From positions 62,001 to 126,000 of the forward strand of contig CAWFKW010000005.1 of the NCBI GenBank assembly GCA_963816535.1: a stretch of DNA of 64,000 bases, written 5' to 3'. This DNA comes from CAWFKW01 sp963816535 (GTDB taxonomy: Bacteria > Bacteroidota > Ignavibacteria > Tepidaquicellales > OLB5). The notes under the pieces were generated by a model. That model saw only the letters and a program-made list of their open reading frames with translations. It did not search any database and had not been told where the DNA came from. Both the position numbers and the translations under genes were made by a program. Positions 1 through 8,825 of the stretch are shown piece by piece; the first letter of the stretch is position 1; each line of letters begins with the position of its first letter.

Positions 1-1
1 G

Positions 2-556
2 CTCAAAGATTTACTTGATTCAAAGTATTTCAGCGGCGATATATGGGGACTCAGGGACAAAGCTATTATAGAATTATTCTATAGCGGTGGAATTCGTTTA
101 AATGAATTGATAGATTTAAGCGAATCCAATGTAGATTTCGATAATTTTGTTATCAAAGTCAAAGGCAAAGGAAGAAAAGAGAGAATAATTCCCGTTGGAC
201 ACATCGCAATCGGCTCAATTTCTGAATATCTAAACAAAAGAGATAAATATTTTGACGGGAAGGGGGTTAATTTCGATTCATCTGTGATATTTAATGCCAA
301 GAACGGGAAAAGACTTTACCCCGCATTAGTTAACAGAATTTCAAACGAATATCTCTCTAAGGTATCCGAGATAAAGAAGAAAAGCCCGCATGTTCTAAGA
401 CATTCATTTGCCACTCATTTACTCGACCACGGCGCCGATATAAGAGCCGTAAAGGACCTTCTCGGCCATTCCAGCCTATCCACAACTCAAATATATACCC
501 ATGTTTCCGTTGACCGGCTGAAAAAGGTGTACGAAAAAGCGCACCCGAAAGCTTAA
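2..556 (+). CDS. xerC: Tyrosine recombinase XerC-like, C-terminal catalytic part (5' end outside window)
   Basis: The reading frame is open from base 2, so the gene is cut by the window edge and only about 184 C-terminal residues are present. All tyrosine-recombinase catalytic residues are visible: Arg in SGGIRLNEL (about residue 32 of the visible part), Lys in VKGKGRKER, the HxxR box HVLRHSFATHLL, the second His in LLGHSSLSTTQ and the nucleophile Tyr in IYTHVS. The ending VYEKAHPKA matches the usual XerC tail more closely than XerD. Family knowledge: Xer proteins resolve chromosome dimers at dif with FtsK. XerD or a XerA-type single recombinase remains possible because the N-terminal SAM-like domain is missing. 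A decayed palindromic repeat follows directly. Confidence 0.85.
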   Translation, partial: LKDLLDSKYFSGDIWGLRDKAIIELFYSGGIRLNELIDLSESNVDFDNFVIKVKGKGRKERIIPVGHIAIGSISEYLNKRDKYFDGKGVNFDSSVIFNAKNGKRLYPALVNRISNEYLSKVSEIKKKSPHVLRHSFATHLLDHGADIRAVKDLLGHSSLSTTQIYTHVSVDRLKKVYEKAHPKA

Positions 557-564
557 CTATCATC

Positions 565-622
565 CATTGCGAGAAGCACAGCGACGCTTGCCCGCCTTTG
601 TAGGGGGAATCTTGGTTTTTAA
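565..622. repeat. Decayed dispersed palindrome (CATTGCGAG / CCCGCC type)
   Basis: Two common dispersed-repeat motifs are joined here: CATTGCGAGAAGCACAGCG followed by CCCGCCTTTGTAGGGGG and ATCTTGG. The second is a degenerate form of the CCCGCGAAGGCGGG element seen intact at 33617 and 50515. No coding potential is visible. Confidence 0.5.
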
Positions 623-739
623 TTTCCCTTATTAATTTTATTTTTTGAAAATTCGAAAGTATTTATTTCATTTTTACCTTTTTTAAATTCATTTTAATTA
701 ACATCAATTATTCTTAACTTTGTAGAATTAGAATAATTT

Positions 740-1054
740 ATGTCAAAAATCCAGCTTAAAGAAATATGCCATGGACGCTCGGGTGATAAAGGCGATGCCG
801 CTAATATCGGTCTGATTGCCTATGAAAAGAAGAACTATGAGGTAATTAAAGCAAAAGTGACTGCAGATGTTGTAAAAAAGTACTTTGAGGGCATTTGTGA
901 GGGGAAAGTCGAGCGATTTGAAATGCCCAATATAAATGCCCTGAATTTCGTCTTGCACAACACCTTAGGCGGCGGCGGAACGGTGTCTTTGAAGAATGAC
1001 GCCCAGGGAAAGACTCTGGCATCCGCATTGTTGATGATGGAAATTGAAGTTTGA
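740..1054 (+). CDS. AtuA-like ferredoxin-fold domain protein
   Basis: This 104-residue protein matches the small C-terminal ferredoxin-fold domain that occurs alone or fused to AtuA/DUF1446 proteins. Hallmarks are HGRSGDKGDAANIG near the N-terminus, MPNINALNFVLH in the middle, and the glycine run LGGGGTVSL followed by DAQGKTLASALL. Family knowledge: AtuA proteins act in acyclic terpene or branched acyl-CoA catabolism, but the biochemical role of the stand-alone domain is not established. The large AtuA partner is not in this window. A TAACTTTG octamer at 715-722 fits the Bacteroidota -7 element, though no good -33 partner is visible. A degenerate copy of its 3' end lies at 2410-2478. Confidence 0.75.
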   Translation: MSKIQLKEICHGRSGDKGDAANIGLIAYEKKNYEVIKAKVTADVVKKYFEGICEGKVERFEMPNINALNFVLHNTLGGGGTVSLKNDAQGKTLASALLMMEIEV

Positions 1055-1163
1055 ATAAATCCTTTGCTATTTAATATATTTATCAGGAAACGATTCATAC
1101 ACATTAGTAAATAGCCAATAAATTACAGGATCTCCTTTAAATTAGTTTAAATAGAAAATAGCT

Positions 1164-2375
1164 ATGAAAACCATTTTAAAAACTAAAAGAACAGTTCTGT
1201 ATTTATTCAGCCTGATGTTTTTTATTTTGTCTGCATACCAGCCAATTTACAACTTTCCCGGCGTCAGCAAAGACACTTTATTAATTCCCTACAGGAAAGC
1301 TGACCTGTGGGGATACTGTAACCGGAATAAAGAAGTAATTATTCCGTGCAGATACAGCGAAGTAAAGCAATTCGCAGACGGGCAGGCGCTTGTAAAGTTA
1401 AACGGCAAATGGGGATGCATAGATAGAACAGGCGTTAGCGTTATTCCTCCTGAATATGATGTGGTTTGGTCTTTCGATGATGGACTTGCGCCGGTAAAGT
1501 TAAACAACAAATATGGGTTTGTAGATAAAGAAGGCGCTGAAATAATTTCCTGTAAATATGATGAGGTATGGCCTTTCAGCGAAGGTTTAGCGCATGTATG
1601 TTTAAACGGTAAATTTGGCTTCATCAATAAAGCCGGTGAAAATGTAATTCCTCTGAAATATGGCATGGCCTGGACTTTTGATAAAGGGTTTGCCGCAATA
1701 ATGTCAAAAGATAAATGGGGATTCATAAATAAAAGCGGCGCTGAAGTAATCCCTCCAAAATACGAAGATCTATGGGAATATGAAAAAGGGTTTACCGCGG
1801 TAATGTTAAACGGTAAATGGGGATTTGTAGATAAATCAGGTAATGAAATAGTTCCCTGTAAATATGACGAGGTATGGTATTTTAAGGAAGGGCTTGCAGG
1901 AGTAGGGCTAAATGGCAAATGGGGATTTGTGAATGAAAACGGAAGAGAAGTTATTCCTCTTAAATATGACAAGGCGCAATTTTTCAGCGAAGGGCTTGCA
2001 GCCGTAAAATTAAATGGCATTTGGGGTTTTGTGGATAAAACGGGGCGAGAAGCGACCCCGTTCAAATATGACCAGACGCAGATTTTCAGTGAGGGATTAG
2101 CTGCGGTAAAGTTAAACGGCAAATGGGAATTTATTGATAAAACCGGAACAGAAATCATTCCGCTTAAATATGATGATGTATTGTATTTCAAAGAAGGACT
2201 TGCAAGCGTAAATCTATACAGTAAATGGGGATTTATTGATACTACAGGAACAGAAGTTATTGCCTGTAAATATGATAATACAATGGAAGCCTTCAAAGAT
2301 GGCCTTGGCTGGGTAATTATAAATGGCAAGATGGGGTTTATAAACAAGTATGGCGCTGAATACTGGGATGAATAG
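1164..2375 (+). CDS. Exported WG-repeat protein
   Basis: The 403-residue protein starts with a basic, hydrophobic leader (residues 1-25) and then consists almost wholly of about eleven tandem repeats of roughly 35 residues. Each carries the WG-repeat core KWGFVDKSG followed by VIPxKYD and xFxEGLAxVxLNG. Variants are YG, FG and MG, and one unit has WEF instead of WGF. Family knowledge: WG repeats (KWG motif) occur in bacterial surface or secreted proteins, sometimes as toxin or adhesin scaffolds, with no general function known. No catalytic domain or T9SS tail is present. It is flanked by the intact AtuA-like gene and a decayed copy of that gene's end, suggesting insertion or segmental duplication. 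Confidence 0.85.
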   Translation: MKTILKTKRTVLYLFSLMFFILSAYQPIYNFPGVSKDTLLIPYRKADLWGYCNRNKEVIIPCRYSEVKQFADGQALVKLNGKWGCIDRTGVSVIPPEYDVVWSFDDGLAPVKLNNKYGFVDKEGAEIISCKYDEVWPFSEGLAHVCLNGKFGFINKAGENVIPLKYGMAWTFDKGFAAIMSKDKWGFINKSGAEVIPPKYEDLWEYEKGFTAVMLNGKWGFVDKSGNEIVPCKYDEVWYFKEGLAGVGLNGKWGFVNENGREVIPLKYDKAQFFSEGLAAVKLNGIWGFVDKTGREATPFKYDQTQIFSEGLAAVKLNGKWEFIDKTGTEIIPLKYDDVLYFKEGLASVNLYSKWGFIDTTGTEVIACKYDNTMEAFKDGLGWVIINGKMGFINKYGAEYWDE

Positions 2376-2409
2376 TGATTTGCTTTTTTTCTGTTTCTAA
2401 TATCACGTA

Positions 2410-2478
2410 TCTTTGAAGAATGGCGCTCGGGGAAAGAGTCTTACATCAACATTGTTGTTGATGAAAATTGAAGTTTAA
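2410..2478 (+). pseudogene. Degenerate second copy of the AtuA-like gene 3' end
   Basis: Bases 2410-2478 align without gaps to 986-1054, the last 23 codons of the AtuA-like gene including the stop. By eye, 58 of 69 positions match. Translated in the same frame, it keeps SLKN-GxRGKSLTSTLLL-KIEV and a stop. No homologous sequence lies upstream, where the WG-repeat gene ends at 2375, so only this tail survives. It is either the remnant of a second AtuA-like gene or the scar of the event that brought in the WG-repeat gene. Confidence 0.8.
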
Positions 2479-2602
2479 ATATTATCGGTTAATTTCTTTA
2501 AAATTATGATGATTAGATAGTAACGTTAAAGCAAATCAAACTGTATCTAAAAAAATCATATATCATTAAAATTGTTTTAGTTTTTTAACTGTTTATACAA
2601 AA

Positions 2603-2722
2603 ACTCCGTTAGGAGCGATATATTTGTAGTATATTCAATAATTAATATGTTAGCTCCGTAGGAGCGAAATTAAAGGGATTCCCGCTGGAGTTTATCCCGC
2701 ACTTGATGCGGGACGGGAATTG
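2603..2722. repeat. Paired CTCCGTAGGAGCG elements plus CCCGC palindrome
   Basis: Two copies of the palindromic core CTCCG(T)TAGGAGCG lie about 50 bp apart (cores near 2608 and 2658), the first followed by ATATATTTGTAG. Then come ATTCCCGCTGGAG and TCCCGCACTTGATGCGGGA at 2676-2717. The pair arrangement matches two further pairs at 40335-40590. Confidence 0.7.
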
Positions 2723-2731
2723 GAGAAAAGA

Positions 2732-3824
2732 ATGTTTGATTACACAAAAAATGAACTAAAAAAGGTAAAGCAAAGAATCGAAGACTTGCGGAGGTATCTT
2801 TGATATCGACGAGAAACAAAATACAGTAAATACCCTCCAGACTAAAACAAACGAACCCAAGTTCTGGGACGATAACGTTGCCGCCCAGAAAATTCTTCAG
2901 GAAATCTCAAGACATAAAGAATGGATAGATGCATGGCTTGCGCTTAGCGTTAAAGCTGTGGATTTGGAGACATTAATGCAGATGGCTGAGGAGGAAAACG
3001 ACGAAGCTTTAGAGGATGTCATTGACAAAGACATCGAAAAGCTGACAAAAGAAGTGGGCGAGCTTGAATTTAAGAACATGCTTAGGGATGCGGATGACGA
3101 AAGGGATGCTATTCTTCTTATTAATTCAGGCGCCGGCGGCACTGAGGCCCAGGATTGGGCTCAGATGCTGATGAGAATGTATCTAAGGTACGCTGAAAAA
3201 CAGGGATTCAAATCGCAGATTGTGGACATGTTGGAAGGCGACGGCGCGGGAATCAAAAGCGCAACGATAGAAATCACAGGTAAATATGCTTATGGTTACC
3301 TGAAGGCTGAAAACGGCGTTCACAGGCTGGTCAGGATCTCTCCGTTTGATGCAAACAAGAAAAGACACACATCATTTGCCGCTGTTTTTGTTTATCCGGT
3401 GGTTGATGATAATATCGAAATTGAAATTAATCCATCTGAAATCAAGATAGATACCTTCCGTAGCGGCGGCGCAGGCGGCCAGAACGTAAATAAAGTTGAA
3501 ACAGCAATCAGAATTACCCACATCCCAACAGGTATAGTGGTTCAGTGCCAAAACGAACGCTCACAGCTGCAGAACAGGCAGAACGCTATGAAAATGCTGA
3601 AATCAAAACTCTACCAGCTTGAAAAAGAAAAGGAACAGGAAAAGCTGAACAAGATCGAAAGTTCAAAGAAGAAAATTGAATGGGGGAGCCAGATCAGGAG
3701 CTATGTGTTTCATCCGTATAACATGGTAAAGGACCACCGAACTGATTTTGAAACAAGCAATACACAAGCCGTTATGGATGGCGACATCCAGGATTTTATA
3801 AAAAGTTATTTGATGGAAAATTAA
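2732..3824 (+). CDS. prfB: Peptide chain release factor 2, with programmed +1 frameshift
   Basis: The product is made from joined segments 2732-2800 and 2802-3824, about 363 residues, normal for RF2. Frame 0 codes MFDYTKNELKKVKQRIEDL then RRYL and reaches TGA at 2801-2803. A +1 slip on CTT gives GAT and continues DIDEKQN to the long second frame. The GGQ peptidyl-hydrolysis loop (RSGGAGGQNVNKVE) and the SPF codon-reading motif (RISPFDANKKRHTSF) are both present, as are the RF2 ending blocks GWGSQIRSYVF and NTQAVMDGDI. RF2 releases peptides at UGA and UAA. The frameshift lets RF2 levels control their own synthesis. Confidence 0.95.
2789..2804 (+). promoter_or_regulatory. prfB: prfB programmed +1 frameshift site
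   Basis: CGGAGG TAT CTT TGA T: an internal Shine-Dalgarno-like GGAGG (2790-2794) three bases before the slippery CTT codon, followed by the in-frame TGA. This is the classical RF2 autoregulatory arrangement. The internal SD matches the anti-SD even though most start codons in the window lack one. Confidence 0.92.
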
Positions 3825-3879
3825 GTAAGTGCGTGGAGTGAGTTGAGTGTATTTAGTGCATAGGATTTGAAACAGTCTT

Positions 3880-3932
3880 GTCTCCCCCTATCAGGGGGAG
3901 AAGCGCACTTATGGTGCGCAGAGGGGGTTGAT
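3880..3932. repeat. Double palindrome CTCCCC...GGGGAG / GCGCAC...GTGCGC
   Basis: Two adjacent hairpins, CTCCCCCTATCAGGGGGAG and GCGCACTTATGGTGCGC, then GAGGGGGTTG. It lies between prfB and the LolC/E-type gene and could also act as a weak terminator, but no T-run follows. Confidence 0.6.
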
Positions 3933-4006
3933 GAATCAACAAAATTTCAAAATTGAGAATAACAATTTAAAACGGATTATATTTTTCCCGGGAATGGAAA
4001 AATGTT

Positions 4007-5233
4007 ATGTCTTATAATATTTTCTTAGCAAAGCGTTTTCTACGCTCGAAAAAAGAATCGAGCTTTATATCGTTTATTACGTTCATATCAATTGCCGGAA
4101 CTGCAATAGGCGTGGCGGCGCTTATAATTTCAGTATCAGTATTGAACGGATTTGAAAGAGAAATTACGGAAAAGGCCGTTTCTCTTTCAGCTCACATTCA
4201 GGTGGTCTCATTCAAGCCCGAAGGTATAAATGATTATCAGAAAGTCATAAATACCATCATGGATCCGAAGCTGAATTTTGGAGTAGATAAAGCGCATCCG
4301 TTCGTTCAAAGGGAAGCAGTGATAAAGTTTAAGGACAGAACGGAGGGAATTATCGTCAAGGGAGTCCGCAGTTCGGACAGCATTTTCAGCTCGCAGCGTA
4401 AGATCGTGTCAGGTGTCGGGAAACTCGGACAAATTGATTCCTCGCTTTCGGCTATTGTCATCGGAAATAAGCTCGCCGATAAGCTTGGAATTACTCTGGG
4501 GAGTAAAGTTTTCGTTATTGCAACCGTAGGGATACCTTCGGCTGTCAATACGCCTAATATAAAGGGATTCAGGGTTGTTGGAATATATGAGTCAGGATTA
4601 AAGGAATACGACGATGTTTTGCTTTACACAGATATGAAAGACGCCCAGAAACTTTTCAATACGGGCAATTATGTTACAGGCGTTGAATTGTTCCTGAAGG
4701 ATATAAATAAAATTAAAGAGGTAACAAGCGAGATAAGGCTTAAGGTTGACTATCCCAACAACAACGCGCGTTCAGTTTACCAGGCTTACAAAGGACTCTT
4801 TACATGGGTTGAATTGCAGAAAAAGCCGATCCCTATAGTGCTGGGTCTCATTACCGCCGTTGCCGCTATTAACATTATTGGTTTCCTGCTAATGCTCGTG
4901 CTTGAAAAAACTGAGACCATTGGAATCCTGAAATCTCTTGGGGCCACTAATATTGATATCACAAAAATCTTTTTTTACCAGGGAATGTTCATTTCGGTTA
5001 TCGGCATCATTATCGGAAACGTTGTGGGATATGGATTATGTTTAATTCAGCTAAAGTATGACATAATCCGGATACCCGAAATCTATTACATGAGCCATGT
5101 TCCTTTGCTGATAGACTGGAACATTGGCGTTACTATAACGCTCATAGCGGTTATACTCAGCATAATAGTTACCGTAATACCTTCATACCTGGCCTCGCGG
5201 CTGAACCCGATAACTTCCTTACGGTTCAAATGA
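4007..5233 (+). CDS. LolC/LolE-type lipoprotein-releasing ABC permease
   Basis: A 408-residue membrane protein with FtsX/MacB architecture: one transmembrane helix near residues 22-45 (SFITFISIAGTAIGVAALI, SVSVLNGFEREI), a large periplasmic domain to about residue 270, then three helices to the C-terminus. The start motif FLAKRFLRSKKESSFI and SLGATNIDITKIFFYQGMFI before the second helix are typical of LolC/E. Family knowledge: with the LolD ATPase it extracts lipoproteins from the inner membrane for LolA. No lolD is adjacent. Bacteroidota often have one LolC/E-like permease, so the choice between C and E is not meaningful. Its stop overlaps the menG start (ATGA), implying translational coupling. 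Confidence 0.85.
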   Translation: MSYNIFLAKRFLRSKKESSFISFITFISIAGTAIGVAALIISVSVLNGFEREITEKAVSLSAHIQVVSFKPEGINDYQKVINTIMDPKLNFGVDKAHPFVQREAVIKFKDRTEGIIVKGVRSSDSIFSSQRKIVSGVGKLGQIDSSLSAIVIGNKLADKLGITLGSKVFVIATVGIPSAVNTPNIKGFRVVGIYESGLKEYDDVLLYTDMKDAQKLFNTGNYVTGVELFLKDINKIKEVTSEIRLKVDYPNNNARSVYQAYKGLFTWVELQKKPIPIVLGLITAVAAINIIGFLLMLVLEKTETIGILKSLGATNIDITKIFFYQGMFISVIGIIIGNVVGYGLCLIQLKYDIIRIPEIYYMSHVPLLIDWNIGVTITLIAVILSIIVTVIPSYLASRLNPITSLRFK

Positions 5234-5937
5234 TTATGAAATATTCCAAGGACCCGAAATTTATTGGCAAAATGTTCGATGAAATATCGCCATCGTATGA
5301 CAGGCTGAACCATCTCTTCAGCGGCAGGCAGGACCTAAGGTGGAGAAAGCTGGCGATAAAACATCTTGCGAAGTCACAAAAAAATTACGCATGCATAATG
5401 GATCTTGCTTCAGGATCCGGCGACCTTGCGCTGGAAATGATGAAGCTGAAACCGGATAAGTTATATTCAGTCGACCTCTCGGCCGAAATGCTTAAGATCA
5501 ATAAACGGAAAGTAAATTCTGAAAGAAATATTATAGTACAGTCCGATGCAGAACATCTTCCTTTTCAGGACAATTACTTTGACCTGGTCGGGATCGGGTT
5601 CGGCGTTCGAAATTTCCAGTTCCTTGAAAAGTGTATTAAGGAGATAGAGAGAGTTTTGAAACCGGGCGGAATGTTCCTCACTATTGAAATGTTCAGAAGC
5701 CAAAAAGAAGGAGTTGCGCAGAGAACATTTGATATGTATTTCAGGAAGGTTCTGCCCAAACTTGGAAATGTTTTGTCAAAAAGCGACTATGCTTACGATT
5801 ATCTTTTTGATTCAGTCAATAATTTTGTTACCGTAAAAGAGTATTCTGAACTTCTCAATGCTTCAGGTTTAAATACCGAACAAATTAAGAATAACTTCCT
5901 AGGAATTGTGCACACCGTTATTGCATCAAAAAAGTAG
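5230..5937 (+). CDS. menG: Demethylmenaquinone methyltransferase
   Basis: A 235-residue class I SAM methyltransferase of the UbiE/MenG family. Family blocks are visible: MFDEISPSYDRLNHLFS with DLRWRK near the N-terminus, SAM motif I MDLASGSGDLALEM, VDLSAEML, and GIGFGVRNFQFLEKCIKEIERVLKPGG. It methylates demethylmenaquinone as the last step of menaquinone synthesis, which suits a Bacteroidota-type organism lacking ubiquinone. The start overlaps the preceding permease stop. An in-frame ATG two codons later is an alternative start. Confidence 0.9.
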   Translation: MIMKYSKDPKFIGKMFDEISPSYDRLNHLFSGRQDLRWRKLAIKHLAKSQKNYACIMDLASGSGDLALEMMKLKPDKLYSVDLSAEMLKINKRKVNSERNIIVQSDAEHLPFQDNYFDLVGIGFGVRNFQFLEKCIKEIERVLKPGGMFLTIEMFRSQKEGVAQRTFDMYFRKVLPKLGNVLSKSDYAYDYLFDSVNNFVTVKEYSELLNASGLNTEQIKNNFLGIVHTVIASKK

Positions 5938-6018
5938 CCTTTTTGAAAATAATTGTTGTGTATTGTTATCTCAATCCTTATATTTACAAAATTTTATATT
6001 AAATAATCAATAAAAATC

Positions 6019-6477
6019 ATGGTTTCTAGATTCACAATCTTAAAATCAGTTCTTCTGCTTTCGATAATTATCCTGCCTCTTTTGGGTTCAGACTGCAATA
6101 ATACAACCACCCAGAATTCAGGAAATATTACCGGCAACTGGCAATTGAATTACATTCAAGGCAACCTGCAGGATGTTTGTTTCGGCGAAGTTGTCAATTT
6201 CCCCTCAAACACAGGCGGTACGGCTACTTTAACCTGCCCGGAGCAAAGCTCTATCAGCGAGGACTATACATTCTCTAATGATGTTCTTACATATACCACA
6301 AGCGGCGCTTCGTATAACGTCAATTCATCCGCGACCGGCGTTCTCATACTTACCGGTTCGTTTACGAGCAATGGCGTTACCAGCACACGGATTTTGACCT
6401 ACGGCCCGGTAACTACAAGCAAACCAAATGGCACAGCTTCTCCGGTTAAGGGCGTAAACAGCTCTGAAAAATTTTAA
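6019..6477 (+). CDS. Small exported protein, lipocalin-like, unknown function
   Basis: A 152-residue protein with a clear hydrophobic export leader (residues 9-23) ending LLGSDC. Asp just before Cys is atypical for a lipobox, so lipidation is uncertain. The mature part begins with TGNWQLNYIQG, then alternating strand-like segments rich in Thr, Ser and Asn, resembling lipocalin-like stress or extracellular domains, but no family signature is decisive. It lies 23 bp before the secreted protease and is probably co-transcribed with it and with the lipoprotein at 8330. Confidence 0.6.
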   Translation: MVSRFTILKSVLLLSIIILPLLGSDCNNTTTQNSGNITGNWQLNYIQGNLQDVCFGEVVNFPSNTGGTATLTCPEQSSISEDYTFSNDVLTYTTSGASYNVNSSATGVLILTGSFTSNGVTSTRILTYGPVTTSKPNGTASPVKGVNSSEKF

Positions 6478-6500
6478 GCAAATAATAAAGAATTTAAAAC

Positions 6501-8327
6501 ATGAAAAAATCTATAAATTCGTTAGCTTTAATATTTTTGGTAATAATATCCGCAATGGTCATAGGTTTTATTCAGCCTGATAAAGGCGGTAATAATCTTG
6601 CTTTGAATCGTTTCATGAATTTGAACGGTGTAAATAAAGTAACCCAGCTGGTCAGATCTAGGGAGCTTGTTTCTCCGCTAAAAGACTATTCTTTGTTTAA
6701 CAATGTTCCTAAAGACGTTAATTCAGATGTCTTTAGGAATTTTATGAGCAGCGGAGCTACACTCACAATTGAAAAAAGTGAATTAAGAAGAATCCTTTCC
6801 GATAAGCCTCTTAATATTTCTTTGAGTTTACCTAAAGGAAATAACTCAGTAATTGAACTGGAACTCACACAGGTAAATATACTAACAAAAGACTTTAAAG
6901 ATGTGGATTGCGTAACGCATCAGTTGAGCGATTATACCGGCGGGGGATTGTTCTACCGGGGCATTATTAAGGGGGATGACAATTCTATAGCCTCAATAAG
7001 CCTTTTTGATAATTTTGTAATGGGAATTGTAGCCGATAAAACCGGCAATTATACTCTTGGCTCCGTTAAAAATGCAAACGGCAAGAATACCGATAATTAC
7101 ATATTTTATAACGATAGGGACCAGCTTCATCCGCGTCCGTTTATCTGCGGAGACGAAGGAAGGGAAGATAAATTTTATGTGAACAACAAAAATAACTCCA
7201 ATCCGGTAAGGGAAGGCAAGGATGCTTATGCAGATGATACTGTTAAAGTGTATTACGAAACTGACTACCAAATGTATCTGGATAATAACAGCAGCCAGAC
7301 ACAGACCGACCAGTTTGTTATGGGATTTTTTAATTCTGTCGCTACAATATATCAGAATGAAGGAATTCCGTTTGCTATATCGCGCATTGGTCATTATACA
7401 ACTACAGATCCATATGCAAACATGACAACATCAAATGCTATTCTCTATGCATTTGGAGAGAACCTGAAAGACAATTTTATGGGCGATGTTGCGCAATTTC
7501 TTACTACGGGCCATGGGGGAGCTTTAGGTGGATTAGCCTGGATAAACACACTGTGTATGCCGGCAACTAATGAAGGAGGAACCTGGGTAGGCAGATTCTC
7601 TTTTGCGAACATAGATAATAGTCCGGCGCCATACCCTCAATATTCCTGGACTGTTACCGTCTCAACTCATGAAATAGGCCACAATTTAGGCTCTTATCAT
7701 ACTCATGCGTGTCATTGGGTAATGACCGATAATACAATAGGACCTTTAGATACATGTATAGTAACTGCAGAGAATTCTTCGCAGGGAGGTAATGGAGGAT
7801 GTATAAATGCGCCTGCTAATTTTGTTTGTTACCAGGCAAATAATTCATTCTCAGGTTTTATTATGAGCTATTGCCATTTTTGCGAAGGGATGGGAGCCGG
7901 AAGCGGAATTAATCTTGTAAATGGTTTTGGACGACATATTACGCCGGGCGATATATTCACTCAATCCGGCGACACCATAAGACTTAGATACGGCCAGGCA
8001 AATTGTCTGCAGCAAAATTTAAATTCATCGGATATGCCGACCGGATTTACGCTGTTGCAGAACTATCCGAATCCGTATAATCCTTCAACTAATATTAAAT
8101 TTGTTATGCCGCAGGAAGGATATGTTACGCTAAGAGTTTATGATATTACCGGCAAGCTTGTTGGCAGGCTTCTTGACAACGCGTTTTATTCAGTGGGCGC
8201 TTTCGACGTTACGTTTGACGCCGGCGCTTACAACCTTGCTTCGGGCGTTTACATGTATAAACTAGACGTTAACAGCGCGGGGAAGAATGTTTATTCTCAA
8301 ATCAAAAAAATGGTTCTGATAAAATAA
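6501..8327 (+). CDS. Secreted metzincin (reprolysin-like) metalloprotease with T9SS sorting tail
   Basis: A 608-residue protein: signal peptide (residues 1-25), a propeptide-like region to about 240, and a catalytic domain carrying the full zinc motif HEIGHNLGSYH (His390, His394, His400) that fits the metzincin consensus HExxHxxGxxH, with the Met-turn IMSYC about 55 residues later. Many Cys residues between the two suggest disulfides. The last 95 residues form a type IX C-terminal domain (LLQNYPNPYNPSTNIKF ... ITGKLVGRL ... SGVYMYKLD ... KKMVLIK). Inference: exported by Sec, then moved across the outer membrane by the T9SS whose SprA gene is at 13.9-20.6 kb. Flanking exported proteins at 6019 and 8330 probably form one operon. 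Confidence 0.9.
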   Translation: MKKSINSLALIFLVIISAMVIGFIQPDKGGNNLALNRFMNLNGVNKVTQLVRSRELVSPLKDYSLFNNVPKDVNSDVFRNFMSSGATLTIEKSELRRILSDKPLNISLSLPKGNNSVIELELTQVNILTKDFKDVDCVTHQLSDYTGGGLFYRGIIKGDDNSIASISLFDNFVMGIVADKTGNYTLGSVKNANGKNTDNYIFYNDRDQLHPRPFICGDEGREDKFYVNNKNNSNPVREGKDAYADDTVKVYYETDYQMYLDNNSSQTQTDQFVMGFFNSVATIYQNEGIPFAISRIGHYTTTDPYANMTTSNAILYAFGENLKDNFMGDVAQFLTTGHGGALGGLAWINTLCMPATNEGGTWVGRFSFANIDNSPAPYPQYSWTVTVSTHEIGHNLGSYHTHACHWVMTDNTIGPLDTCIVTAENSSQGGNGGCINAPANFVCYQANNSFSGFIMSYCHFCEGMGAGSGINLVNGFGRHITPGDIFTQSGDTIRLRYGQANCLQQNLNSSDMPTGFTLLQNYPNPYNPSTNIKFVMPQEGYVTLRVYDITGKLVGRLLDNAFYSVGAFDVTFDAGAYNLASGVYMYKLDVNSAGKNVYSQIKKMVLIK

Positions 8328-8329
8328 TC

Positions 8330-8770
8330 ATGAAAACTAAACTATATTCTGTTTTACTGGTAGCAGTTTCAGCTGTATTCGTCTATTCCTGTTCATCTTC
8401 GAAAAACGATAATGCAATTGTTCCGCAGACAGGGGACTATTCTTTTACAATTTCGGATGACGCAGGCAAAAAACTCCTTGACGGCTCAATGACCATAGTC
8501 AACGCAGCCGACGGGAAAATTGACGGTTCTTTCAAGAGAACTACCGTATATGACAGTTCGTTTTCAGCTTATGGCTTATTAAAAGGAGGCAAGTTTACAG
8601 GTACATACAAGACTAGCGGAGATGTTAGCTTCAATATGAACCCGAGGCTGGCTGACAACAATGTATATATAGGGGCCAAGGTTTCCGGAGATAACATAAC
8701 GGGCAACTGGAGCAATGCTACTATGACGGGCGAGAAATCCAAAGGAAAATTTTCGGCTGCGTTAAAGTAA
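8330..8770 (+). CDS. Putative lipoprotein, unknown function
   Basis: A 146-residue protein with a good lipobox: hydrophobic segment then VYSC with Cys21. The mature part has a Ser/Lys linker and then repeated strand-like segments (GDYSFTISDDAGKKLLDGSM, KIDGSFKRT, GKFTGTYKTSG, ISGNWS-like) typical of a small beta-barrel or lipocalin-like fold, but no family is recognised. The start lies two bases after the protease stop, so it is almost certainly translated from the same mRNA; a role in protease folding, immunity or retention is possible but unproven. Confidence 0.7.
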   Translation: MKTKLYSVLLVAVSAVFVYSCSSSKNDNAIVPQTGDYSFTISDDAGKKLLDGSMTIVNAADGKIDGSFKRTTVYDSSFSAYGLLKGGKFTGTYKTSGDVSFNMNPRLADNNVYIGAKVSGDNITGNWSNATMTGEKSKGKFSAALK

Positions 8771-8795
8771 AAGTATCAGCGTTTGTTCATTTACA

Positions 8796-8825
8796 AGCCT
8801 CGTTCCGCTTGGAGCGGGGCTTTTT
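8796..8825 (+). terminator. Rho-independent terminator after the protease operon
   Basis: AGCCTCGTTCC, loop GCTT, GGAGCGGGGCT, then TTTTT: an 11-bp stem with two G-T wobbles. The T-run runs into the stop of purA on the opposite strand. Confidence 0.85.

Noticed and set aside
2..556. Integron or phage integrase
   Set aside because: The C-terminus and motif spacing fit chromosomal XerC, and no cassette array or phage gene follows.
1289..2347. 352-codon open frame on the minus strand
   Set aside because: It is antisense to the WG-repeat gene. The regular repeat keeps the opposite strand open; the translation is a low-information shadow with no domain.
2603..2722. Possible CRISPR-like or terminator function of the palindromes
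   Set aside because: Repeats are not evenly spaced with unique spacers and no cas gene is present; no T-run follows the stems, so they are dispersed palindromes.
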